The position numbers and the translations under genes are program-made. A DNA stretch of 64,000 nt, taken from positions 6,418,001-6,482,000 of the forward strand of contig JABWDB010000005.1 of NCBI GenBank assembly GCA_019614645.1. Direction: 5' to 3'. Under the pieces are notes generated by a model. That model was not told where the DNA came from. It searched no databases and saw nothing but the letters and a program-made list of their open reading frames with translations. This document shows positions 32,800 through 45,034 of this stretch, piece by piece (the first letter of the stretch is position 1; each line of letters opens with the position of its first letter). The stretch comes from Stratiolaelaps scimitus (Eukaryota > Arthropoda > Arachnida > Mesostigmata > Laelapidae).

Positions 32800-34550
32800 G
32801 GCCGGAATACGGCCCATTCAAGAATACCCTGGATTAGCGATCCCCTGCGCTCTCGGCCGCAGTCAAGCGTGCAGCAGCAGCTCAAACCGCCATTCAGCAG
32901 CAGCTAAGCGGCGGAGCGGGCTCGGCCGAAATTCCCGCTAATACTGCTCTATATATGTATATATATATACACGCACACCATCTATCTAGCAGCCATATAC
33001 GACAGGCTCGCTAGACAGGAAACTCGTGGTAAAGATAGTGCGATGTGGGGGTGAATAGAATGTGATTATTGTGATCGGTACAACCCGGCTAACATATCGC
33101 TTGCCTCGTACGAGATCTGAGCCGTGGCTCACGGACATCCTTCCAGTGATTTTATTTCGCAGCGGGCTCGCTCGGTCCCATGGTGTGTGCGTGAGTGTGC
33201 GTGAGTGTACGTGGACGTCCGTCTATAAGCGTCGTGTGAACAAGCTCGGAACGCAATTGAATCTGTGACCGATATTTGGTGTTCGTTCCGATCTCGCCCC
33301 CACCACCACCACCCCCCCTGATCACCACCAACAGCACGGCAGGAAGGTCGGTTCTGGCGGCAGCAGGCGGTTTGACCGCGTTCTTCATCTTTCGAATATA
33401 CGAAAGACAGCTTGCTCTGTGTCCCCTCGAGATTCGCGAGTGTTGTGTCCCGTCTCGTGTGCTCTGTGTGCGAGGGGGGCTATCCCGAATCCCACTCTCC
33501 CCCGGCGCCCGACCTACCGTCGTCCATTCCCGAGACCCGTAGGTCTAATCAACGTATAGATAGGCACACTTGCGGCAACCGCTCTGGCGGGCCGCTGGCA
33601 CCGTTCGCTCGGCCTGCTGCCCGCCTGACTGCCCCTGCGGTGCCGAGGTGCGGACCATCCGACAACCCTCACGTCCATCGCGGCCGTCGTCATCGTCGCT
33701 ATAGTAGTGTGCTTTATTTGTCGTCATTGCCGCCGCCGCCACTGCCGTGCTGCACAATACCAGGCCTGTTTGTGTTGGTACTACTGCTGCTGCTGTTGTT
33801 GTTGCCTCCGCCGCCGCCGCCGCCGCTACCGTTCGTTCGGTCGTTCGCCTGCCTGTGCTGGTGGAACTAGTAGCAGGCTCATTGGCCGGCTCACCAGTGC
33901 TGCTTGGTGATGCTACGCGGCTTTAATTACGGAGGTGGTGGCGGCGCCGTGTCGTGTCGCGGCCGCAGCCGCCGGCACTGCCACCTAACCGATGATGGTT
34001 CGGGCGGTCGGGTGCGCCGCCAGCTAACAGCCAGCGATACGGGGCCGCCAGCAGCAGTACTGATGATGCTGCTGCTGCTGCCGCGGCTGCCCTGATGAGC
34101 GCCGCCGTTTTTTGCGGCAGGCACCACGAAGCGACGGCTGCTCGGCCGCTGCTGCGGCGACAGCGGCAGCCGCAGCAACTTCCCCTGAGCCGGGGAAGAT
34201 GATGATGCTGCTGCCGTGGTGTGGGCCTGCTGACCGAACGCGAGTCGATTCCGGGGAAAGGTCGGGGGGGGGTGGGGTGGGGTTGCGCCGAAGGGTTTCG
34301 AACACGGCGGCCGTCGAGGTGGAGTCCCATCCATTCGGGCCTGCCTGATTAACGCAAGGGTGTTGAGTTCGATGCCGACACCCGGCGGTCCGTAGCGGTT
34401 GCTGCGACTTTAGTTCGTGTGCTTCCGGTGCCGGACGATATAGGTGTTGTAGCCGTGTTGTTTATATCGCGGTTTACGAGCTGTTGCTCGAACAGAAATA
34501 GTTTATTATGGCGGGGCGAAAGTTTTGTCTTGCTTGGCGTACACATGACA
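32800..34550. promoter_or_regulatory. GC/CpG-rich region, possible promoter and 5' UTR
   Basis: The stretch is visibly rich in CG and in short trinucleotide runs (GCC, CTG, GGT), for example 33780-33830 and 34060-34090. It differs sharply from the AT-rich flanks. Open frames overlap on both strands and in several frames, a compositional effect. It lies about 2-4 kb upstream of SMUG1 copy 2, whose first coding exon has a splice acceptor in front of it (GATTTACAG near 36562). An untranslated first exon here is therefore possible. This is inference. Confidence 0.4.
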
Positions 34551-36454
34551 TTCGAGTGCTATGTTTAGTGCGAGAACGCGACTAGACATACATATATCTC
34601 CGAAAATGTGTGCTTGAACGACACCTTGACAAATTCATTGTAGCTGGAAACTAGCTACTTTCGGTTGCCGTGATCATACCGAGTTCCCGAAAGAGGCGTA
34701 TATAATCAGAGATTTGTGCAATTATAGTCAACAGCCAAGTGAATTCTGGATGCGATATGTATCAGAATTCGCCTTCGGAAAACTAAGGCAGAGTTTGTTC
34801 CATTTGGTACGATGGTCTTTTGCGTCAACGGCCAAAACTCTACTCGAGCGTGGACCTTCGAACGAACTTCGGAAGAAACGAGTTCACAGTGGCGCACTAT
34901 ATTCTCAACTGCGTCTTTGGCGGACTTTCGAAGTGTTTGTGTCTGGACACCCGGTTGACAAACAAATCCGGTGTATTCCAACAAATTCTTCCCGAATCAA
35001 ACCTTATGTTTACAACAATGCGGGACACTGTAACCCTAAGAGTTTCGTATAGACAGCCTATCTGCGCAATTTGTTGGAACACTAAGTTGATCTTTTTCTT
35101 GTGATTAACAGCCGGTGCATTTTGCATAAAAATATGTGTTTTATTTAGATGCAAACAGTTCCTTGCTCATGACGAGGCTAAGTGTTAATGTAAATCCGAT
35201 ACCCCTGAGCATATGAGTCGTCTGTTTTTGCACTGTAGGGTGTGTGTGCACTTCGTGGAATGTACACACACAAACACAGTATTTTGCTGAAAAATATCAC
35301 CGCCATATCGAGACTTTGCAATCGGATGCCTTCTTAAAATAACACAAAAAGAAGCACATGTTTCAAAATGAGTGCGATGTATGATTGTTTCGACTAATTC
35401 GTAAATAGATGCTCTAAATTCCAATCATACCCTTGTATTAATCGAACGTTTTTGGCGATCTAGGTAAAATACTGGCTTGTGAAAATATTTCGAAATACGC
35501 AACAAATGACAAAAGCGGCGAGTCCGAAAAGGTAAAAAAAACGACTATACATATAACCATCACTTCTACGCGTCTTTAGGAGACGATTTAGGCCGAAATG
35601 AATTAATTGGATATTCGCTCGGATACGGCGAATTCGCTTTGGTCAGATTTGTACGATGATTTGAATCCGCTGCTCATGATACATTTTCTGTGAGGAAAAG
35701 TTTCCCATTTCTCTCGATGGTATCCGGAACGTTCGTGCAATCGAATCAAACTTATAGACAACCGCATCCGCCTACCGACAGTGTCAGAACTAGTGATCGC
35801 TCCGTAGACCACAAATCGAAGTCTGTTAGTTTTTGCACATCGTGGTCTCTCTCGAAAGTGAGTTGAGACAAACTCACCGCTGTCGGCTTAGGCGTTACGT
35901 TGTGGCTTCATTTCGCTTTCATCGACAGCCGCAAGTCACACTAGGAGATTACAATCGTTCGATTGGCATGTACTTCCGCCTGCACCGAGCCGCGCGGATA
36001 TTTTTACAGCCGCGACTACAATCCCGATTCGCAGATGCATCGACATTAAAATCTTATGCTCCGGTTTCCAATTTTCGTCGGGGTTACCTAGTCGTCTCCG
36101 TGACGATCTCGAGTGTTTTTCTCACGGCGGACATTGAAGATCGTTTCGGTGATAAACAAGTATATAAGGCAACAAGTATATCTATTATACGTTATCTCCG
36201 ACAGACAACCTAAGCGTCACATCGTCTTTTCGTAGCACGGGCTAAATATAACACAGGTGTTTTTCCAAAGGAAAATAATCTACTCATGTCGTCTAAGCTT
36301 TCGCAGATATTTCGTACTATTCGTGGAAGAATTGTACGATTTGTAGTTCTGTAAAAATTATGTATTCAAACCTACAAAAATCATAGAGATATGTAATTTG
36401 GACTATCGTATGCCAGTCGAATGAAATGGTACAAATATACGCATTTCTGTAGCT

Positions 36455-36497
<43 letters not shown>

Positions 36498-36560
36498 ATA
36501 CACGGGGCCTGGATTATAGATATAATATATATATATATATATGACATGAATTTTGATTTA
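34550..36560. other. Interval upstream of SMUG1 copy 2; nothing recognised
   Basis: A plus-strand frame at 35833-36213 (126 codons) has no domain. An (AT)n tract lies at about 36458-36487 and another at about 36523-36542. If the 5' exon is in the GC-rich block, this is intron 1. Confidence 0.35.
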
Positions 36561-36698
36561 CAGGAGTGCGTGTCTTCCACATTACTTGGCGGCGTTCAGC
36601 GGCCATTTTACCGTCCGGGGAGTTAGTGGTCTTCCAGCAGCGTTGGGCTTCCGAGGTGATCCTCCGCACGGCCGGTGTAGCCGCGCTGCGTCGCTGAG

Positions 36699-39600
36699 AT
36701 GGACGGCAGCGGAGGACCGTTGGAGCCGGGGGAGTCCGAGGATGGCCCTGGAGCCTTGGTGGCGAAATTTCTCGCCCTCGAAAACGACATGGCCACAAAG
36801 TTAGGGGCGATACATTACGACGAACGGGTCCGCGTTGTGTACAACCCGTTAGAATACGCCCGCCAAACGCACGAGTACTTTGTGCGCGCATCGCTGGGAT
36901 CAGGCCGGCCAAAAGTTGTCTTCCTTGGGATGAATCCCGGCCCTCATGGGATGTCGCAAAATGGGGTATTGACATTTTTCAGTCATTATATATATATATA
37001 TATATACAGTATATATTATATATATATCGTAGGCATGAATAGACAGCCTATCTGATGAACTGGTGAGAAGCCTCGAACAAGCACGTCATTATTAAGTGCT
37101 CGTTTTTATTTCAATAACATGAAGTTGGAGTTGAAAAAAGAGAACACAAATTGAGGTCAATGCAAGAATAAGCCTCGCTTGCTCTGTCGGACGGAAAATT
37201 GATCTGCCCCAACTAGCGAGGTTATTTCTGAAGGATTATGAACAGTGCCTATTCGTTTCGTTCTGTAAACGTGATTTTTACTACTTGAATCGTGCAAACA
37301 AGCGAATAACACCCTATTACGCACTTTCTTATACTTCACGATTTATGTTTAACCTTTTTTTTTTAGTCAACGTAGAATCATGCACGGTTGCTCACGTTAC
37401 CGATGGATAATGCTGACAATGCTCATACTCTAGAGGCGCGGCAAATCCCTTAACAAACGGTATCATTAGCACACGGAGCTCGATCTAACGCACCTGTTAC
37501 GACTGAACTGTGCTTTCTGCTCCTACCATAGGTCCCATTCGGTGACACGGTACCAGTACGCGATTGGTTATGCATACGCGGTGAAGTTCACAAACCCTAC
37601 CCCGAACATCCGAAACGGCCTGTTGATGGCTTGCAATGCTCGAAGACAGAGGTGTCAGGTAAACGTTTTTGGGGTCTAATGAAGGAGCTGTGTGGCGGCG
37701 ACGCCAACCGATTTCTTCAGTCATGTTACGTGCACAACTTTTGCCCGCTAAGCTTTATGATGGAGAACGGGCGGAATATCACCCCTGATCAGTTGCGAGG
37801 TGAAGGCAAGAAGAAACTTCACGAGGTATGTGACGAATCGTTGCGGGATGCTCTTGCCCTGCTCCGCCCAGAACTCGTTGTTGGAATCGGCAAGTACGCG
37901 ACGTAAGTATCGGCGCTTCGGTTGTATACGGCTTACTGTCGTATGCTTGATTGGTAATAGTGTCTAGGCGAAATGCTTGATGGTCGATGGACTTCATAGC
38001 CTATAACGAAATATCAACGAAACATAACGAAATTATATGTAGTGTGACTTGAGGAAAAATGCATTGTTTAATCTTGTATTCGTTCTGGGATGACACGTTA
38101 ACAGGGAACGTGCACAAACAGCAGTCTCACGCTTGGAGTCTGCCGCGGGTATGCGTGTCGAAGGTATCGCGCACCCAAGTCCAGCCAGTCCTGAAGCGAA
38201 CCAGGGGTGGCATAAACTCGCAATGCATCAGCTTAACGGGGCTGGACTACTGCAGTAAGTTTGTCTACAGGCCACATTTTAGAAACGTTGTTTCGATGAG
38301 AGTTAATCGTTTTATATCTACGCATTCGTTGTGTCCTGTACACAAACATTAGATTATCACTCCTGAAGCTACAGCGAATGAGTTCAGAGAGCTGAACGAA
38401 GAATAATAAACGTATTCAAGGTTATAAATCAAAACGTCGCCCAGAGGCATTGTGACTGATACAGATGCACGACCTATGTGGAGTTCGGAAAACAATATCG
38501 AGTTCTACTCTACTACCAAGGAGCCGGCTCAAAGCCCAGATAATCGTAGTAATAACAATGATCATAACAGCTTCCTAATATGATTTCGATGTTGTACGCT
38601 GCAGGTCGTAACTGCAATTTTTCAAAGCATCCATATATCCGATATACGTATTTGACGAGACCGGCTAGTTCACATTTGTAATATTGGCATACGCTGGCGT
38701 TACTCTGGGATCAAGTAACTATGCGCTGTCCCATACGTACTTGCGGAATTTCCACGCTAGAATGGTCGAATTTGAGGGGTTGGTTCCATATCGAATTAAC
38801 ATCGCTCTCGGTATCCTCTGTATTTTCGTGATTTCCGTCGTTTGATTGGTTTCGTCCAGGTTGGTAGGCTGGTCAGTCACGGAGGATTTACTTCGAGAGG
38901 CAGCCGAAGAGGCGCAACGCATCACGGCAGGTGAGTCGAATTGACGTCAAAGATCATTTGCTATTTAGTATACGTCCATTTTATCCATAATAATAATAAT
39001 AATTCAGAATTTGCAAACGATTTTCTTTGAATCCACCGAATGAAATACCTCTACATGGCTTAAATTTTGAAGTTGGTACTCGATAGTCACTCACAACTCA
39101 AATAAACTCAATAGCCGTTGAGTGTTAATCTACAATAGTTTTGTCGCGCGTTTTTGACGCCCTGCAGCGATGTGACTGATGACCAGGTGTGTTGTGTTCA
39201 AATGATTTGTTATGTAGACAATTTTGCATTCGTGACCCAATTTTGCGGATCAACCTCATTATCAAAAGTTACGACTTGCTGCTACAGCGTGGGGGGTGTG
39301 AGTTTTGCTCGGCAATAACTTGTTTATCTTGTATATGCTGTGGTAATTTCTCGATGATCTGTTAAATTTGAGAGCAAACATATAATGGAGTTAGTAGCAG
39401 AATAGTTCTCCGAATACAAATTAACTAGTGGTTATTTTACATGGAATTATGTAGAGATGAGAGCACACAGTTTTTCTTTTCTGAGCCATGAGTTTTGTCG
39501 TCCACTGGTCGTTTCGGGAACGTGGGCAATCTTCTCACAGAAGTGTTAACTCGGGCTACTTCGTCGGTTGTCCCTCGTCTGGGTCCATTTTGCTGTATCG

Positions 39601-40786
39601 GTTGTAAGCATTCACTTAACTTTGCCGTGCGCCACATTCAGCGCTCTAGGCTGTACTCTCAGCTTGGTTGGGTTTTCTTTGAGTTCGCCTATCACGTTAC
39701 TATGGAAAACGAGATGAGCAACATTTTTCATCTGAATAACACAATCATGCGTGTTCAGGCATTATTTGGGCATTTCGATGATTTTTTTTGTTCCTCAAGA
39801 CTTCAAATCTCAATATCGATTTCGCGATAGGTTTTGCTTATTCCTCACCTTGTGCACCATGAAATTAATGAGGATCATTTATCCTACCAGACTATACCAC
39901 ACTTCATAACACTATTATAATGTCTTGTCTGCTGTATCTAATATCATTGTTTTCGTATTTCAGCAAAAATCACTCGTTCTGGTGAGTAATTGACGTATTT
40001 TACAAACGCAATACATATATATATATGGGTAAATTTTTGTCAAAATAAACAGAAAGATCCCAAAGTCGCCTTTCCCATCATAGTTGCTAACTTCGAATTC
40101 GATTTCCCTTGTATTCAGCTATTAATATATGTACCTGTAACATTAGCAAAATAGACGTTCAGTTGAGCAAAACGTGGATATACAGCTGGGACGGACAGAC
40201 TGCTTCATCTGTGATCTTATTACTGTTGTCTAAATTATAAGCCAATTTTTTCTGGTTCTAAACATAAATCGAATTCTACAGTAAGGCCTACCTGTACACA
40301 ATTCCCCCCAATCCGCATATACCTCAGTCTCTTAAACATACGCACACAGTCTGACTCTTCTGGTTCTGCGTGAGCCAAAACGTAGTTGAACTCGACGTTA
40401 AATCGGTGTTGTTCGTTTTGTTCGTATATCATTACAGCCAAAATTAGTCGATCGCCAACAAAACGGCGTTCAACAGACACTCCCGCAGGAGGCGGCGCCA
40501 ATACCGGCAATGCCACCTCGACGCCGGCCCCAGCGGCACCACCTTCGAAACCCACCAGAAAGAAGCGATCTTCGAAGAGCGCCGACAGTGGAGCGGCCGC
40601 AACTCCCACAAACACAACCGCCCCGCCAGCGGCGCCGGCGGGCGCATCCGGATCTCCAGCCAACGGCGCATCGTGGACCCCGTCACCGCAGACGACGACT
40701 GGGGTGCCTGCAACGCCGGAGGCTAAGCCCCCCACCTATGAGAATTTCAATTCTGGTGAGTTGGATACTGCAACCGGATTTGCCTG

Positions 40787-40826
<40 letters not shown>

Positions 40827-42281
40827 GTGATTGATTGGGTGGGCGATGCAAGACCTGCGACATTGTTGTCTGCAAGAGAGGCACAGATAGCGGTGTTATC
40901 TCGCCTTACTGACTGGCGTGCAATGCGCCAAATCTGGTTTGGATGCAAGAGAGGATTTCTCCTTATAAGAAAAGCACTCTGCAAGAAATATGCCTAGGGA
41001 ATTTATTACAAATTAGCGCTCGTTATGTGAAGACCGAACACTCGGTTGCCATGAGATTCCAAAGGGGTGTTTCACTACTGTCGTGTTTGTTGTCATGATA
41101 AAATTATGAATTTATTTGGCATATTCGTATATTGATATTGACGATTGAACAACCGCTTCTAATAGTGTCCTTCTCAAATTTTTTCTCACCAGCCCACCCG
41201 ATGAATCGATCGAATGCGTACATATAGTTAATGTTTCTATCGCTACATATAGCAGTTGCTGCTCTATGGGATCTCTCATTGTTTTCATTATGTACATTGC
41301 TTTCATTTATGGCGGCTAGTGCTTAGTGCGTATTTCTTGCTAAGGTCACCTATCATCATGCTAAGATGTAAAAGTCATCGACGCAATTAACAAACTAAAT
41401 AATAGCCCGCACATAACTCAAGCATGCCTGAACAACCTCTACCACATTGTCCTATTCGGTTTCTGTCATCGGCAGGTTTTGCAGCAGCCGGCCTTGCCCC
41501 ACAGCTCGGTCACACACTCTGGCCACAGCCACCACAGTGGCCTGCCGCTTCGGCCGCCCCCCTATGGGGTGCGGCGCCTATCCCTTACTACAACGGCTAT
41601 ACGCCATACGGCTACGATCCAGCGAAACATTGGGCGGCAACGGCCCCGAACGCAGCGACGCAGTTTCGTTCACCCGCCGAAAACACTGCACCGAGTTGGA
41701 ACTGGGGTCCGTTGGCCTTCCCACCAGGCGCCACAACGGCGCCTACTTCGCACAAGGACAACCTCACCGTCGCCGGCGCCCCTGGCGGCGCTCCGTCGCC
41801 GTACAACGTCCAGGCACCGCCTGGTGCGGTGCCGGGCGCTGCGGGGCCAGGCGGCGTGGTGAACGCCGGCTATGGGGCCATTCAGCAGCATGGCGGAACA
41901 CACGCCGGACAGCCGCAGCAGCAGTTGGGGCAACAGCTGGCCCCCGGCCAGCTTGCTCCCCAACCGAATCCCGCGCATATGGCGCATCTGCAGTTACCTG
42001 CGCAGGTGTTCCCGGCCACGGCTGTGCCGACCTCGGCCGGCGCTGTTCACCCAACGCAAACGTCCGTTGGCGGAGGTGGGCCCGTTTCGATGTTCTCATC
42101 ACCGATGGATCTGGCCAGCCCGGCCAACAGTTTGGCCTCGATGCAGGCCGTACAAGCGGTTCAGGCAGCGCACTTGGCCGGAGGTGGCGGCGGAGTTGGT
42201 GTCAGCGTAGGACCGTACGACGCGGCCGCAAACGTCCGCTCGTTAGCGAGTAGCCACCTGTATTCGTTACAAGAGACTTAG
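36699..42281 (+). CDS. SMUG1: SMUG1-like uracil-DNA glycosylase, copy 2, with predicted C-terminal extension
   Basis: Glycosylase exons are 36699-36965, 37532-37902 and 38105-38258. Read to the TAA they give 263 residues. Motif 1 is GMNPGPHGMSQNG (catalytic Asn79), then VPFGD, YVHN (Asn158) and HPSP (His236). The start is set by an in-frame TAG upstream. The TAA lies inside CA|GTAAGT, an excellent donor. Splicing there (exon 3 ending 38254) joins 38860-38930, 39964-39981, 40438-40755 and 41476-42281 with every phase matching, giving 666 residues. The added 400 residues hold a short charged helix, a basic Ser/Pro segment (SRSPTKRRS, TRKKRSSKS) and a long Pro/Ala/Gly/Gln-rich disordered part. 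The alternatives are two separate genes or alternative splicing. A poly(A) signal at 38405 would fit a short form. Confidence 0.75.
36986..37028. repeat. (AT)n tract in intron 1 of SMUG1 copy 2
   Basis: Starts about 20 bp after the donor, as in copy 1, with a similar CAGT/TTAT lead-in. Confidence 0.9.
38405..38410 (+). terminator. AATAAA poly(A) signal, SMUG1 copy 2 short form
   Basis: Lies 147 bp past the TAA at 38258. It would end a transcript encoding only the glycosylase. It might be a chance match in AT-rich DNA. Confidence 0.4.
38860..38930 (+). CDS. SMUG1: First exon of the SMUG1 copy 2 extension
   Basis: The acceptor is TTCGTCCAG and the donor GTGAGT. The exon enters in phase 2 and leaves in phase 1. 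It reads LVGWSVTEDLLREAAEE, a short amphipathic acidic helix by eye. It is paralogous to 25443-25512, which lies at the same place behind copy 1. Confidence 0.65.
39964..39981 (+). CDS. SMUG1: 18 bp micro-exon (AKITRS)
   Basis: CAAAAATCACTCGTTCTG lies between TATTTCAG and GTGAGT, phase 1 on both sides, so inclusion or skipping keeps the frame. The next exon begins with a similar stretch encoding AKISRS. Confidence 0.5.
40438..40755 (+). CDS. SMUG1: Basic Pro/Ala/Thr-rich exon of the extension
   Basis: The exon runs from the ATTACAG acceptor to TTCTG|GTGAGT. It encodes 106 residues starting AKISRSPTKRRSTD, with a second basic cluster (TRKKRSSKS) and long Pro/Ala/Thr runs, ending PPTYENFNS. 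The basic clusters look like nuclear localisation signals, with S/T-P sites nearby. No fold was recognised. Confidence 0.65.
40788..40822. repeat. (AT)n tract in the last intron
   Basis: Pure AT dinucleotides about 30 bp after the donor. The open frame that reads into Tyr-Ile repeats is an artefact of missing this intron. Confidence 0.9.
41476..42281 (+). CDS. SMUG1: Terminal exon: Pro/Gly/Ala/Gln-rich low-complexity region
   Basis: The acceptor CATCGGCAG restores GFAAAGLAPQ in phase. The exon encodes 267 residues: an aromatic-Pro part (LWPQPPQWPA, YYNGYTPYGYDP), a Gln-rich part (QPQQQLGQQL), then Ser/Ala/Val/Gly-rich sequence ending SHLYSLQET and a TAG stop. The composition resembles disordered activation or condensate-forming regions. 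A transcription-factor origin is possible but no DNA-binding domain is present. Confidence 0.65.
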
Positions 42282-43357
42282 GATGTGGGGAGACGGGTCG
42301 GGAACAGGGGGATATCGGGTCGCAGGGCTAAGGATACAACGGAAAACAGGAGTGGGACAGACAGAGAGAGAGAGAGAGAGAAAACACTGAACACGAAACA
42401 GGAAATGTGACAGCAAGCAACACGCGACAATTGGAATCCAACAGACGAACAGGAAGAGTAAGGCAGAAAACGAACGCAAGCGGTGGTGTTAGAATACGGA
42501 GTAGGAGGAGGACGTCGACGACGATTACGTGACCAGAGCGAGAAGTATCGTATCAACGAGAATATTATCGTTCATCTGAACAACAGCCGATTTCGAGGAA
42601 GCGATCGTCCAGAACAGCGAGAAAGAGAGAGAGAGAGAGAGCGAGCGAGAGAGGAAGCGAGAGCAGCATCGAATGTGAACGACCCGAGAATCTGCAGACG
42701 TACACTCAGCACGCATACGCATACAGACAACAGAGACAGACACCGTTAACGCGCTGACGTGAACAGAACAACGATTACGTAAGCAGCCGTGGGAGGATCT
42801 TCAGGAGGAAGAGGCTCGCGTCGGCGTCCACGTCGGTCGACCGTGGATGGACGCAAGACCGCCCGCCAGACCGATATGTTGGTCGTAGATATTGATTGCG
42901 TTGTAGGAAGTGTTTTCTGTTTTGCGTTCACCTTACGATGGAGTGACATTTCAAACGGGACAACAAAAAGGTACACCTTGTGTATACTTTCATATAGACG
43001 AAGGGATAACGCAGCCCAGAGCAAATTGCAAAGAGAGCTAGCGAGAGAGGGAGAGAGCGTGAGAGAGAGAGAGAGAGATGTAGTGTTTGCGTGTGTATGC
43101 GAGCGTAAACGGAACGTAGTTATCACACTATTATTATTATAACTATAATGGATTCTTATTACTATTTCAAATATTATTATTACTATTGCTATTGTGTTAT
43201 TACGTTAGACAAGAAGCAAGAGGCAGGAAAGACATATGAGGGGTAAATACTATATAAATACCCGATAAATGAAACAGATATCATCTACGCGAGCGCACAC
43301 AGACACATCAACACCGAAATTCTACAACGACGACATTCATGCAAGAAATTCACACAG

Positions 43358-43397
<40 letters not shown>

Positions 43398-45000
43398 GTA
43401 CAACATATACAGCATCTTGTTAGCTTGGCAAAGCAACCATCGCAGTTGACGAGAGATTGACGGGAACAGGGCTATGCAGGGCCAGTGGGTGTGTATGCAA
43501 GCGGAAAACGAATTGAGGGTACAACTACGCCGATTAGCTGAATGAGACAGTGGAGAACTGGAGTGAAGAAACACAACGAGATAAAATAATAATTAATTAA
43601 TAATAATAATAACGATAATAATACCAATAAGTGACAAACGGCTAACGTGTTACCGTGTCGTAGGCGGTTGTAGTGAAATAAGATAACAATGGAAAAGTGA
43701 CAAGTAAGAAGAGTTGTTCATTGATCATCGTATCACCCAATCAATCCAAGTTGTATATCATCGTGTTCAACCCTTTCATTCATTATGAACCACACAACAT
43801 TTTAATGCCGAAACTTCGGCGACGAGGGGCCGTCGTCGCCAACGTGGAATATACGCCCGGAAATATGAGAAGTAGCGAAAACAAGCACTGTACCAACAGC
43901 AACAACAACAACGAGGACGATTTTAAGAATGATATGACAGAGAAGAGATATAATAGAAGTATATAAATTAGTACTATAAATATTATTATTAATAATAATA
44001 ATAACATTATTATTATTATTATTAGTCGCGTTAAACAGTTTACGGGCCAGCCAGCGCGATCTCGTAACACAATATATAACACAAAAAATGTTCACTAATG
44101 ATGAATTAACAAATGACGACGAACTGAACACAACTGGAGTCACACTCCGAGTGAATCATGTGACAACGATGAACAATTAATTGAGAATTGTGCAAAAAAA
44201 ACAAACAATCGAACCTGAAGGTTAACAACGACACAAATATACATATACACACACACACACACACACAAACAGACAAACAAACAAAGGCAGTAAGCAACGG
44301 CTTTGGCGTCGAGTTAAGGCGGCCGAAACAACATCAACAAAGCACTGCTACTGAGACAACTATTCAACGCCATGGTGATGAGCGTTCGTCACATGGACAC
44401 GATGCATAATACAGAGAAATAACAGCAGCAGCAGTAGCAGCAGCAACAGGTAGCACGTAGATGAAGATAGTAGTTTGACAGAAACGCGTAGCCAAGCAAG
44501 CGTTAGAACGATGCAGGTAACAAAATCATCATTATCATGCAGTGTATATATATCTATCACATACAACAAGGAATGATGTGGATTGACGATGGAAATGCTA
44601 AGGATTGATTCATCTCAATGGGGTTGACACCCGGCGTCTCTGCGCTCGCTTGACGTTTTCACACAAGAGTCGTGGCAGAGTCGCACGGTGTAACGATGTC
44701 GATGAGTAGGAAATTTGTCGGTGATAAAGGCTGAGCGAGATGATGATGGATTGGGTAGGTGACCGAAGTTGACCCGGCAGAGCGGCCGAATGATTGAGGA
44801 CGAAATGGATTGTACTTGTAAACTGTATTACATTTGTGTGTAATGTTACTTCAAACAATTTATGTATCTATTGTATGTTAACTAGGGCGAAACTAAACTA
44901 AGACGCTAGGGACGAGTTGACAAACGCGACGCGCGCTATAGATATAATGAGACGACGTGAGCGAAATACATAGAGAGAGAGGTGGCGAAAAGATGAAGAC

Positions 45001-45034
<34 letters not shown>

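Noticed and set aside
33545..34348. Overlapping open frames of 70-150 codons on both strands
   Set aside because: GC-rich, low-complexity DNA lacks stop codons. The frames conflict with each other and contain only Pro/Arg/Ala/Leu runs.
36317..36580. Tyr/Ile-rich frame
   Set aside because: It is a translation of (AT)n microsatellites.
40386..40997. Reading the basic exon straight on into Tyr-Ile repeats
   Set aside because: The frame runs through a good donor (TTCTG|GTGAGT) and an (AT)n tract. Splicing to 41476 gives a sensible continuation.
41447..42253. Long alternative frames (up to 268 codons) overlapping the terminal SMUG1 exon
   Set aside because: They are shadows of the in-phase exon at 41476-42281. 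Their Arg-rich composition is the GC-rich frame effect.
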